Shown here one piece after another: positions 41,984 to 53,030 of a stretch of 64,000 bases of DNA. The notes under the pieces were generated by a model. It saw nothing but the letters and a program-made list of their open reading frames with translations, was not told the origin of the DNA and searched no databases. The position numbers and the translations under genes are program-made. This stretch comes from Xylogone sp. PMI_703. Taxonomy: Eukaryota > Ascomycota > Leotiomycetes. Positions within the stretch are counted from its first letter, which is position 1. Every line of letters begins with the position of its first letter. Location: the NCBI GenBank assembly GCA_021399445.1, contig JAJTUQ010000001.1:4650001-4714000 (forward strand), given 5' to 3'.

Positions 41984-43775
41984 GATAGCGGTCTGAGGTG
42001 CGGGTGGACCTGACAGCGGTTGCTGATGGCCAAACTTTTGGATGGAGCAGCCGATCTCAGGATTGGGAGTGTCAGACAGATTGAGCAGAGGAGCTGGACA
42101 CAGGGAGACGGGCGCGCAGATGGGTAAACGAGCGTGAGCAGTGGAGCGCAGAGCCTCGGAGTGCTGGAGATGGAGGAAAATGGAGCGACTTAGATTCGTG
42201 TGCAGCTCTCGCGTTCTGGGTCAAGGGCAGCTCATTGTCGCAAGGCAACTTTCAGGCCACGGACGAGGCTCAGCAGCGTCATTGACGGTGGAGCGGTACA
42301 ATTGGCAGGCCTGGCAGAGCTCATCCAGGCCAGCAGTCAGTGGAGAGGGCGTGTTGGCCGTGGTTGCAAGGGCAAGAGCGAGCAAAGAGGTGGGTGAGAT
42401 CGTCTGGTGAAGATGATTGTGGTGGAGGAGCGGCTTGTGGCTGGGGATGCCTGGATTCTGGGGCCCGACGACTCGACTTCGGGCGGAGCGTCGCGATTAG
42501 ACGAGCCGCGCTCGAGGGGACAAGAAGAGGGACCCTTTCCACGCCTTTTTTGCTGGGGACCAAGGCGAAGTAACGTGCCCGCGCGTCTAGCTGCAACGGC
42601 CCTTGTGGCGATGGGCGATGGATGGCACTTTAGACAGGAGACTAGTCAAAATGGCTGACTACTACTACCACGGTTCCTAAGTCATAAAAGAAGGCTTAAG
42701 CAACCAACGTTGGACTGCAACTGTTGAAGGCGTGTGCAAAATTTCCATGCAGAGAAAAACTGGTTTCCACGTGGAATGGAAAACAACGCAACGCTTTGTC
42801 AGATGGTAAAAAAACTAAACTGGCAGCAAAGAGCGCAGAGCAGCGAATAAGAATTGCTGGTAAACAAAACGGCCAGCATTAGGTGCTTATCACCTTCCAG
42901 ATGCCGTCTTATTATTAGTCAGTCGTACATATGCCAGAAATGCTGCTTCTCCGGTCTGATTGATCAGGAAAAGCCGCACTTGCTACGTAAACTTCGGATT
43001 TCGCAATAATACGGCTGATGGGCGAAAGGATTCGTTGCCGCAAAGTGTGAGACAACTTAGACAGGAAAGTAGACCACACACACCATCTGAGACAAAAACT
43101 GAGTGAATAGAAATGCAACCACAGTTTCTGTCATTTCTAAGACCGGGCTAAAGGAAGGATCTCTTCTGGTGCGCTAGTTTCATATTTCGGCTTGTAATCA
43201 TTTATTGTTAGCTACATAGGAAAATAAAATAGAATAAACCTTAATATTTTATTTTGGTAACGATGACAACTAATAAAATTCCGACTAAACTAATTTTCTC
43301 TTATAACACGCAGAACTCAGCGCTTACTATTTTCTTCATTACCCTTTACTGCGTGCTGGGTCTTAAAAAAACAAGCTACTTATAGAAAATAAAATTTTTA
43401 TCTCACAGTACTATATGTATTCACAAATACATTCATTCATTCATTCATTTACTTAATCGTTTACTTTTTACTTTCACTCCTACTGCCCTCACCTGCATTG
43501 TGACCTTGAAAAAACTGTTAAAAGGAAAAAAAATTATAAAGCATTAAATTCATGATCCATCCCGCCCATAACTTCAGAGTCATATATGTACAGATATAAT
43601 AAATACTAACATTGGTCGATTAAGCTATTACTAAGGATGCTTGCTGGCAGGTTTTTTGGCGTATGTACTTCTAGATCATGCAGGTACCAAAAATGCTCCC
43701 CATTTTGACGGTTTGGTGGTCCCTTGAACTCCATGCTGACCCGGGCATATTTATGCGGAAAATGAACGCGCTGCG
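41984..43775. other. Intergenic region between the 886-aa gene and SUZ12
   Basis: About 1.8 kb. 41990-42660 is GC-rich and opens several overlapping frames on both strands without recognisable content; it is probably promoter DNA of the 886-aa gene. 43140-43620 is AT-rich with a tetranucleotide repeat. The boundary between the two is sharp. Confidence 0.45.
43431..43449. repeat. ATTC tetranucleotide microsatellite
   Basis: About five tandem ATTC units in AT-rich DNA downstream of SUZ12. Confidence 0.8.
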
Positions 43776-46457
43776 TCAAAATATACATCGATCACACTTC
43801 CAGCCTTTCCCTAGTGGCGTTTTTGACTTCATTGCACACTTGCGATGGTAGAAGCGCCCTGGGCACGACTGAATGAGCAACAAAATTAGTACCAGTATTC
43901 ACATTAAAAGGGCATCAGAAGTGATTTTTTCAAAACTTACCTTTCCAGAGCATATAACCCGGTCTGGAGGCTCCGTTGGGATGCAGCATATGCAATCTAA
44001 AACTCCTCTCTGCTTGGACGGTGACGGAGGAGCTAGGGTGTCTTGCTCGGGAGTATTAGCTGCAAGCTTTTCTCCCTGCTTCAGGATTTCCACGCATTTA
44101 TGGATGCAGTCCTGAGTAATAGCACCTCTCATGAGGAACATCTCCATGTGCTTTCCGAATTCTACTTTGCGGCTCGGCCGTCTTGCAAACCAGATCTTAT
44201 TCTGCTCAACGAACTGGAGCGCCGCCTCAGTCAAATGGGTTTCCGAGGTTAAATGAGCTCCAACAATTGTCAAGTTCCACTGGTTGATGTAGTCTTTCTC
44301 TTCTGGCGTTACATCCTTGTAATCGAGAACAATGTCTCGATATTTCTGGTGAAGCCAGCCTTCATCTTTTTCATCGTCACTGCTGGGAATCTCTTCCCCG
44401 GGCTGAAGTAGCCGCCTGGTGACTGTATCATAGAGCGGCTTACTGGTCTCTGGCACATAGAATATCTTGCGATTTCTCGCCGGCAGAGACTTCTTTGGTC
44501 CTGGAACCTCAACTTCCAACACTTCATCAGTATCATTGGACGTGTTAGGCGAGCTATGCCGCGAATTATGAGGGGATCCCGAAGAAGAAGAATCATGTAC
44601 ATGATCTGAATGTTCAGCCCAATGATCGTTTTGAACCCCATGACGCGCTTTCACCCATGCGTCATCTCCAGTCAAGAATTTCTCAAGGTCAAAGAGAGTG
44701 ACTGGCCTATTAAGCTGCAAAGTTCGAGCTTGCTCAATCCCTCTATGTAGACTGGCTCTTGAAGTTTGCTTCGAAAAGTCAACGAAGAATGCCAATCTTT
44801 GGGGACTTGACCGTCGCAAATGGAAACTGAATTTGCTGTGATCAGTGTTTAGATGGATCTTTAAACCATCGCTGCAAGCGGCCCTGTAGTTACAGAAAGG
44901 ACATGTAAATCCGGTGACCACCGTTTGTTGCTTGATTCCAAGCTCTGCGGAGTCGGCTCTCCCAAAGGTATATATCACGCTAAATTCATCACCAGCTCTG
45001 GCAATGTCTGAATTTGTACGTGGTGATCTTGCTTCTCGAAGTTTAGATAACTTGATGGGAGAAACGGGTAGCCCCTTTGCTATGTCGCTCAACACCTTAA
45101 CATTGTACGAAACAGGTGCATTTGAACGACGTCTGGCACGTTCTCCCGAAGGTGTACCAGGACTTTCCGGAGCAGTGAGATCAATCTCGCGGGATTTTGA
45201 TGGAGACATTGGTTCAGATGATTTGGTAGCTACTAGGGATTTTGCTGGTGATGGATCCACTCTTGGAGGATCTGCAGTTGGAGTACCTGTGCTGCTTGGT
45301 AGAGACCAACTGATGTCCGCTTGCAGCGCACATAGACTCTTTAATTTGGAAGTCTCATAAGTAAGCTTGATATCAAGAGGCCTGCTCTGGCGTTCTGGTT
45401 CTAGAACACTGCTGGTCGAACTGAACAGCCTCAAGTCTTGCGCGGTAGCCCTCCCAGTGTCGAGAGCTTTGCTAATCTGGCCTGATTCATAGCTATCCTT
45501 CTTCCTTGGGTCCGGGATAACAGGAGGCCAGTCACTTTGATACCCAATTGGCTCTAGCCAAATATCGACTTTGTACTTGTCTGCTAAGCCAAACACATAC
45601 TGAGCATCCTTTCTCTTTGAAACACCCTGCTTATTGGTGACTTTAACCTTCCGATTGACGTATAATTCGTCTGCTTGGATTACGAAAGGTTCTGACAAGA
45701 TAATATCTGCTCTAGCGGCATCACCATCCTGTGACGCTGTGACTATAGACCCCATCTTTGAGGTACGATAGAGCTGAGTATAGTCTTGGGTGGCATTTGA
45801 GTCATCTGCATCCTTGTTTAGGTAGGATAACACCAGAGAACATCGAATTCTGATGTTGATTGGACTCTTAAGTGGAGATGGTAAATTCTGAAATTCTGAA
45901 TCTTTGTTTTGTTTCCCAGTGATTCGAGTGATTTCAACTCGAAGTGCTCTATGGAAATCGATGACTGGACTCTGAAACACCAGCTCATCTGATGTATGAA
46001 TAAGGCTGGACGTGTGACTTGGGGACGGCGGATCACTGTTTCCATTAGAAACTAATGAACTTGCCCGTCGTGAAAGCAGAGCATCAAGCCCTCTACGGCG
46101 TGCTGTTGCAGAGGAAGGACGCATTTCCTGGTTAGGGTTCTTAGAGAGATTGGACGGCGAGCTTTTAGAAGATTCCGTTTGTACCAGAGAAGGCGCGATA
46201 TCATCAGAATGGTTAGTTCTCCGCCTCTTAGCAGGGCGAGGAGGTCCTTCCTCATCATCATCTGATGGCGGAACATCTTGCTGAGAGGGAGCCTCACGTG
46301 AAGGTGCTGGATGAGATAACGTCGATCCCATCGTAAGAGACTCTATAACCCGACGAACATTCCTGCTCAAGTATGGCTTGGCACGATGACGGTATTGCCA
46401 AACCGAACTTGCCGCGTCTCCTTTTGCGGTGATAATGGGGATAGTTGGGAATGACAT
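43776..46457 (-). CDS. SUZ12: SUZ12-type Polycomb (PRC2) subunit with C2H2 finger, VEFS box and C-terminal PHD finger, 869 aa
   Basis: A core subunit of PRC2, which methylates histone H3 Lys27. Exon 1 is 46457-43941 and exon 2 is 43868-43776, joined across a 72-nt intron (GTAAGT donor, branch TACTAAT, acceptor TTCAG). The C2H2 finger lies at about 514-537 (FTCPFC ... HLNTDH). The VEFS box is at about 690-800 (WLHQKYRDIVLDYKDVTPEEKDYINQWN, FVEQNKIWFARR, MEMFLMRGAI). The splice adds a C4HC3 PHD-like finger at 822-867: C822, C825, C836, C841, H847, C850, C864 and C867 with a Trp two residues before C864. Without splicing the finger is cut after its third Cys. The N-terminal half is mostly disordered. 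Identity is firm; the PHD ending is inferred from sequence. Confidence 0.92.
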
Positions 46458-47168
46458 CTCTCAGTAGGCTGACTGTCCGTAGACATTGACTTGACACGAA
46501 GGCACGCCTGGCCTATGAGCTACCATAAGTGCCATGCAAAGATACAAGCTTTATATGAAGCAAGATAGCCTTGCGACTTGCAGAATCGACGTATCGACCA
46601 GCAAGCTGCTTTTTGGTATCTGTTAGAGGGATTTTTGCCTCAGGGGAACGCGTCGAGGATCTACGGGAAAGGATATGAGAGATGTGAGACGCAGTCAGAA
46701 ACAAAGTCGGTGAGATAACCACAGATGAAAGTGAACGAAAAAAAGCCGTCGCCACGCCTAGCAAGAACTTGCGACGTTGTGGCTACAGTTACTCTTGTGT
46801 TGTTGTGGTAATTGTTTTGATGAGGGACATGCGACATGAATTTAGGATCCTAGCCGGGTTAGCCGCTAGACATCCCTTAGGCGATCCTCTATTAGTCGCG
46901 TCTAAGTGTTCAATTGCGCCAGAAGAGCTAGTGCGGCGATAAGTAGGGCTGCAGATCGCCGCCTAAACGCCCCGAGAACATTCCGATATCATCGCATCAT
47001 CCTTTGATGTCTTTGATATTTCTCAACCTCCCCCGCCAACATCTGTAGTAAGAGATATAGACCACCTTGCGGAAGCGCGCGATAACACCGTTATCAATCC
47101 AATATTACTGAAAATGTTATCCTGTGAGTAATACTCTCTGCTACAGGATCTGTCCTAGAGCCTCCACC
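46458..47168. promoter_or_regulatory. Divergent promoter region, SUZ12 and F-box/LRR gene
   Basis: 711 bases between the start codons. It contains one 83-codon minus-strand frame (46513-46764) without recognisable content. Probably carries both core promoters. Confidence 0.45.
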
Positions 47169-49523
47169 ATGGCTGCTCCATCTCAGCGGGTTTTGCGCTC
47201 TAAACCTCGCACGACTCGTGGGAAGCCTGCACTTTCCTATGCCGAACCACCTTCCGATACTGAAACCGAGCTCGAGAATGATGGAGAGGAGCCAACTGGT
47301 CATGCTGCGCACCACACCCCTCCTTCCAAGCTGCGGAAAACCTCTAGCGACCGTGCGATAGCAACGAAACGTTCCCGTACGCAACAATTGCCTCCGCACC
47401 GAACTAGATTTGACTCACGCTTAAGCTCTAAGATAACCCGAAACATTTCGAAGAAGAAACGCAAACGCACGAGCAATTCCTCGACTTCGAAATCTACGAA
47501 TACTACGGACTACCTACCACCTCCAATATCTTATGTCATCCCAGCATGGCAGACTCTTCCATATCACATACTTGTCTTAATATTCAAGTATGCTTCATAT
47601 CCTCTTTACGATGAAAATACTTTCTACTCTACACCATCTTGCCGCTGGCTACTCAATACCGCGCGCATTTGTCGAGCATTTGCTGAACCTGCTCTGACTG
47701 TTCTGTATGCGTCACCTCCGCTGGCACCAATGGATAAGGCACATAGATTAGTGGCGTTATTGGCGGAAGATCCCACAAAGTTGGCATTTAAGTATAGGCA
47801 GAAGGTCGAGAGTCTTCGTATCGAAGTGAGCCAGGTAGCAGCGTACTCTATGCCTGGAAGCGGCCTGTTGGATCTGGCTGGTCTTGTTAAACATCTTCCA
47901 CGGCTTCTTGATCTGGAACTTTATCATCTGAAAGATATGCCACCTTATAGACTATTGGATTATCCCATCAAATGGAGTTATCCGGAATCTCTATTTGAGG
48001 CCCTTGAGCATACCGAGCCAGATGCAAATCCTCAACGAGGGGATAAAAACAGTATATGTAAGTTAAGAAGCTGGCGGTGGTCGTCCAGGCTACTTGGAAA
48101 ATCAAGGTCTATCGAATCTCTCCGTGAGATGCACTTGAAACCTTCTTTTTCAGATCTTCGTAAGGTTACTCTTGTTAATTTTCAAATTCCTATTTTACGT
48201 AAGGATGATGAGGATCCAATGCATGAGAAACGGCTTGGAGAAGCACTTGCGGTTCTGCCGAATCTTCAGCATCTTATTCTCGAATCTTCGACTCTAGTGA
48301 ATCGTAGACTTTTACCGCTTTTACCAACAAATTTACGCAACCTTGATGTTATCAACTGTTGGGAGGTCATTTCGGATGATTTTATATCATTTCTTCGCAC
48401 TCATGGCAGTCAATTACGTTGTTTGACTCTCAATCATAATCAATCGCTGAGCCTCTCATTTCTTCCCTTACTTGGCACCAGTTGCCCGCATTTGGAGGTT
48501 CTGAGAATGAACCTAACATTTTTTGACCTCCACTTCACATATCGCGACTCAGAGCCACAATATGAGCAACTCCTCTACCCTGGCGAGGTTCCATCATGGC
48601 CTTCGACTCTTCAGACGATTGAACTAGTCCAGCTTCGTAAGTGGGACACCGAGGCAGCCGAGACATTTTTTGGAAGTCTTGTTGAAAGTGCGCCAAAACT
48701 ACCCCATCTTCGGAGACTAGTTATCCAAGCAATTTTGAGTATCGGCTGGAGAGACCGTGCATCATTCCGTGACAAGTGGGTAGGTTCTCTAGAGCGCGTC
48801 TTTAAGAGAGTCTCATCCGACCCAAGGCGGCATCAATACGTTAAACTGCGTCAGACTGTCACGAGGACTGATACAGTAATGCGGCCAAGACCGGAGGCTG
48901 AAGGCAGTGTTCAAAGTCTAGGAGTTTCCGCAGAAGGTGGCCCCAACCCTGAGTCTTCAGGCGACAAGCCTAGCACGTTGCAGAAGCCTGTAGTGACAGA
49001 GGAAGATGGCCAGCAACTATCTCAACAAGAGCTTAAATTGAAATCCGGCGGTCGTAGTCCAGTGCTCCGAAGAGCGCGCCTGAGGACCCGTAGGGTAGAA
49101 CCTGGAATATATGCAGAGAGTTCTGAGTCTGGTCCAGAATCATCAGAAAGTGACATTAAATCGGCCGCTAGTGTAGGGCGTGAAACACGTGAGGAGATTC
49201 GAAAACGTCGCATTCCTCGTGAACTAGAGGTTCTAAAACAGACAGCCGGCAAAGATGGTACTGAGTTATCCCAGTCTCCAGCGGTCACATCAGGTGTGGA
49301 CGATAATGATTCGGATGACCAACCTCTTCTCCTGAAGAAAGGTCGTGCAAGTGACCATCATTTAGCTATTCAGGGAATGTGTGAAGTTGTTGACATCAGA
49401 ATCGATAACTTGAGACCTAGAGAAACACAGGTAACAGAGGCTGACTTTCTTGACTCTGAACCTGAGGGAGATCCGGATTGGAACGGAGATGATGATGGCT
49501 TGGATGATGGGTATGCGTGGTAA
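47169..49523 (+). CDS. F-box protein with LRR-like repeats, 784 aa
   Basis: A single-exon gene. The N-terminus (1-115) is basic with several KKKRKR-type patches, suggesting a nuclear protein. An F-box-like segment follows at about 121-185 (WQTLPYHILVLIFKYASYPLYD ... LLNTARICRAFAEPAL). From about 200 to 540 there are Leu-rich repeat-like strands (LPNLQHLILESSTLVNRRLLPLLPTNLRNLDVINC, LRCLTLNHNQSLSLSFLPLLG, CPHLEVLRMNLTFFDL), typical of substrate-binding regions in SCF ligases. The last 240 residues are disordered with acidic and basic clusters (DDNDSDDQPLL, DPDWNGDDDGLDDGY). The ATG at 47169 follows CACC and is favoured over the frame's ATG at 47124. The target is unknown; a chromatin-linked function is possible given the nuclear signals. 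Confidence 0.82.
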   Translation: MAAPSQRVLRSKPRTTRGKPALSYAEPPSDTETELENDGEEPTGHAAHHTPPSKLRKTSSDRAIATKRSRTQQLPPHRTRFDSRLSSKITRNISKKKRKRTSNSSTSKSTNTTDYLPPPISYVIPAWQTLPYHILVLIFKYASYPLYDENTFYSTPSCRWLLNTARICRAFAEPALTVLYASPPLAPMDKAHRLVALLAEDPTKLAFKYRQKVESLRIEVSQVAAYSMPGSGLLDLAGLVKHLPRLLDLELYHLKDMPPYRLLDYPIKWSYPESLFEALEHTEPDANPQRGDKNSICKLRSWRWSSRLLGKSRSIESLREMHLKPSFSDLRKVTLVNFQIPILRKDDEDPMHEKRLGEALAVLPNLQHLILESSTLVNRRLLPLLPTNLRNLDVINCWEVISDDFISFLRTHGSQLRCLTLNHNQSLSLSFLPLLGTSCPHLEVLRMNLTFFDLHFTYRDSEPQYEQLLYPGEVPSWPSTLQTIELVQLRKWDTEAAETFFGSLVESAPKLPHLRRLVIQAILSIGWRDRASFRDKWVGSLERVFKRVSSDPRRHQYVKLRQTVTRTDTVMRPRPEAEGSVQSLGVSAEGGPNPESSGDKPSTLQKPVVTEEDGQQLSQQELKLKSGGRSPVLRRARLRTRRVEPGIYAESSESGPESSESDIKSAASVGRETREEIRKRRIPRELEVLKQTAGKDGTELSQSPAVTSGVDDNDSDDQPLLLKKGRASDHHLAIQGMCEVVDIRIDNLRPRETQVTEADFLDSEPEGDPDWNGDDDGLDDGYAW

Positions 49524-52500
49524 ATGTGTACAGTATGATAATTTTGCTTTTATCGGGGCTATATGGGGGGAGATAATGAAAACTTGGCTCCTTTGCATGG
49601 CTAGGGGAATATTAGGATTTGGGCTTGTACTCATACTCGGTTGGCGATACAGGAAATTAGGTATTACGGTTAGGGTTGAAATGGCCTATGATTATTGGGC
49701 TGGAACATGAACTGAGGGGTAAATGGAAAAGGGCGTGGCATACACTTAGTATACCTTGTATTTGCTAGTATTTGCTTCAGATAAGATTAACAAAAGCTGT
49801 AAATTATTAGCGAACCTGAATACAGAACCTGCGAAAGTACTCTCGAAAGGTCCGTCCTATTCTCTATAAGCTATACAGTAGGGGCAACCCTGTCTGGCTC
49901 TTAAATCGCTCCTGGATAACGGGATAACAATCTCATATCATTCTTTATGACGTTTATTGTAATAGTTAGGTACTCTGGCCTTCTTGAACAAACTTTATCA
50001 ATACCACTTGTTCAAATGTTCAGTAGGTACGAATTGGTTTCATGTTCATCCGACAGATCAGGGCCGCGTGTATTCCAGCCAATTGATACCTGGAAATGCG
50101 ACCACGGGTTGACCTTGCAACAAGCTCGTTGATTCCTCCTGTGACAGGGAAATTTTCTTTTCTGGAGTCGCGGTAACAGTTTAGATTGGAGAATTGTCTC
50201 AGCCAACCAAATTATCAGATGAAATCCGTTCCACCCACTCTGTGTCCTGTGTAATAGGCTCTCCGCTGTCGCTTCGACCATCGAGGAAAATACTCCGCAC
50301 ATCGAGTCAGCACCACATCGGTGGAGATGATAGAGGCAAAGGGTTAGGATCTAATCTGGACGACTAAAGAATTGCAAAGTCTGTATCTACATCTTTATTA
50401 TAAAGTCATTAAGCAAATATTAGGTGTTAAATCTTATCAAGTCGTCGATTATTACCATTTTGGAACTAATTAGTTGACTGCATGATGGAAGTGTAGTGCT
50501 GGTAATTTCTACGATCTGAATATAACTTTACATAGTAGAAGGCGCAGGAGATGCCAGCAGAAAGACGCTTGTAGAGTCTTCCTAGATCATTCCCATGCTA
50601 AAGTTTCATGCTGTGGCTTCATGCTGTCCTCAATTATTTGTTCACTGGCTAGTAGTGTAAGTTTTTAGCTCTAACTTTGCTTATATGGAACCCTAAGCTT
50701 ACCTGGATTACATTTTAGCACGATTTACTGAAATTTACTGCGCGTCTTCTAGTTCTCCAAGCACTGTAAGTGATCTTTTAAGATGCTTATGTAGAAATCA
50801 ATACTCAACTATCTCTAGGGAATTGGGTACTGTGCTAAAGGTTCTAATGGTCTTCGAAATCTTACCTACAGTGATTCTTACTTCACTAAGTACGCTCGGC
50901 CAAAGTATGCTTACAAAGACACAGCGATCAAAATAACGTCTACGACAAAGTGGATCCAGAATGTGTTTTATCTAAGTTTCCCGGGTTGGCGTAACTAACA
51001 TACGTATGTCCGATTGTCCCTCAGTTATTAAATTTGTGACTTTCTCCTCTGTAACTCAGATGCTAAGAGGTGTATCATTACTTCCCCTGAACGGAGGTCT
51101 ATGGTGCTTGACATACTATGTAAATCTCTACAGCCTTTACCCATAATGTAGCACATGCAACATGTAGTTCCTATCCATTGTCCCGTTTCATATTACTTTT
51201 CGTAGCCAAAGATGTAGTAGTTGGTTGTGACCACTGCTCGTTCACACTAATAGTTACAATTCTTACCAGTATCTGGCGAATATCTAGGTCCCATAGTTAA
51301 ATCAATACAAAGTACGCTTGGGGGGTAAGATGATGATTTTACTTCACTTCATATTACGTATGCTGTTTTACGCTTGGGAAAAGCCACTGTGTAGACTTAA
51401 GAAAAGTATTCTATTTCTGACTCTAAGATAATGGTGTCTTAGTTTATTATATATAAACGTGGCTGTCTTCTGCCTCCCACCTACTGGTCATCATTGCTTC
51501 TTACTATCGAATTATCCCTATTTTCTAACACTGCCTGAAGGGGCAGATTCTACGCTATCACGTATGTTTTTCGATAACATCTCCGTAGCTTATAAATCCG
51601 TGGAGCCCCTGTGCATGTTAAAGTCATAACTTATACGCAATGGCCGTAGTAACATCTAAGTACGAAAGTTATGATCAAAAGAAAGTTATATTTTTATTAC
51701 CTATATATATATATAATAAGATCTAAACGCAATCAGGATAGAGTATGCTAGAGCAATCAGAAAATGTGACGTTTATAGTCTTATGGCTCCATCTGTTGCA
51801 GATATAGGGGGTATTGCAGATAACAGCAGTGGTACCTGCAGTGCCGCGCGCCCTCTGTAGCGCTCGCCGAACCTGCCCAGAACCTGACCCAAACCTGCCT
51901 AAATTCACCGAGGTGACTATGCAACTGCCCAACATAGGAAATGTTCTATAAGTTAGGAGGAAATATTCTATACCTTTCAAAGAAGCATATATCCAAGATT
52001 CACCCTAACATAAAGATGGGTGCTCGAACACTGCCTGCTAAACTGCTGCATCTAGTAGTGCAGCCGAGAACTGCTCAACCACGCACCTAGCTCTAATACA
52101 TTGTAGATATACAATAATCAATAAAATCCTTTCTTACCCATGATAATAAAGATGCCAATTCATTTCCTAATGTAATATGCATACAAATATTAATGAATTG
52201 CAAAAATATCTGTATGACTACTGATACTTCACATCTATCAACCTGTGGGACTCTGAAGCCTGGAGTGGTGTTCACTAAAAATGCCTGCGCAGACTGGAAC
52301 ACCCTGTACGCGACCCCACCTCTGTGCCTGTACAGCATCAATACTTTCATCACAACATACTATTTTAGATATTTACTGGCCGTATTAGCTTCGAAGTCTC
52401 CGATAATACAATTTTTTCTGTTGAATATGAACATGTTTGAATAATATCCAACTGGCGTTACGTACTTAGACCTGGATGGGGCAACTGTTACATTGAAGCC

Positions 52501-53030
52501 TTGCTGAAGATTTAGTTGGGTATTCAAAGTTATTCACCTCTTCGGCCTAGGGTATTATTGTTTGGGCTCGAGCGCGCAATTGGCATGCGATAAATTGCCA
52601 TAGAAATCTAGGAGTCGAGTTTCCGCAGTCTCATGGTATTATCCTTCCGAAGTATTACAGCTTGAACTGTTTTCCCCTATTGCTTGGGGCAAAAGATAAA
52701 TTCACTTTACTATGAAAAGTCCAATATAAATGTAGTGTGGGAGAGAATACGCCGTGTCCAAAGCGGCAAGATGCAATTCTTTACCTAACTCTACTGTGAA
52801 CTAATATCTACAAAAACAGCTAATTCTTCATCCGATTAACGCCCATTTCGTTATGCTCTGTAATCTCTATAAGTAGCATGCCGGCCTAAACCTCTCGTAA
52901 CCTACAAATCATTGACGTTCAAATCTAATCTTAAAGGAGAAAAAAGGTCGGGAAAAGGGAATAAAACAGCACCACACTACCAATGCAAGTAGTATATGGG
53001 AAGTGAAAAGAGAGAAAAGAGAAGACGGAA
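49524..53030. other. Gene-free AT-rich gap with GC islands
   Basis: About 3.5 kb between two convergent 3' ends, the largest gap of the window. No frame over 100 codons has recognisable content. Two patches are clearly less AT-rich than their surroundings (about 51820-51910 and 52230-52345). The first repeats ACCTG three times at short spacing; near 52045-52070 a GCTGCA...TGCAGC inverted repeat is present. A run of about six TA units lies at 51702-51714. The pattern could come from decayed mobile DNA, but no terminal repeats or transposase remnants are recognisable. Confidence 0.45.
51702..51714. repeat. TA dinucleotide run
   Basis: About six TA units in the AT-rich gap, a simple slippage repeat. 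Confidence 0.7.

Noticed and set aside
42141..42660. Several overlapping frames in GC-rich DNA upstream of the 886-aa gene
   Set aside because: Frames are open on both strands, as expected from GC-rich sequence, and none looks like protein.
46513..46764. 83-codon minus-strand frame upstream of SUZ12, perhaps an extra exon
   Set aside because: It is not joined in frame to SUZ12 by convincing splice sites, and SUZ12 already has a plausible start.
52093..52353. 86-codon minus-strand frame in the AT-rich gap as a transposon remnant
   Set aside because: No transposase motif, terminal repeat or target duplication is visible.
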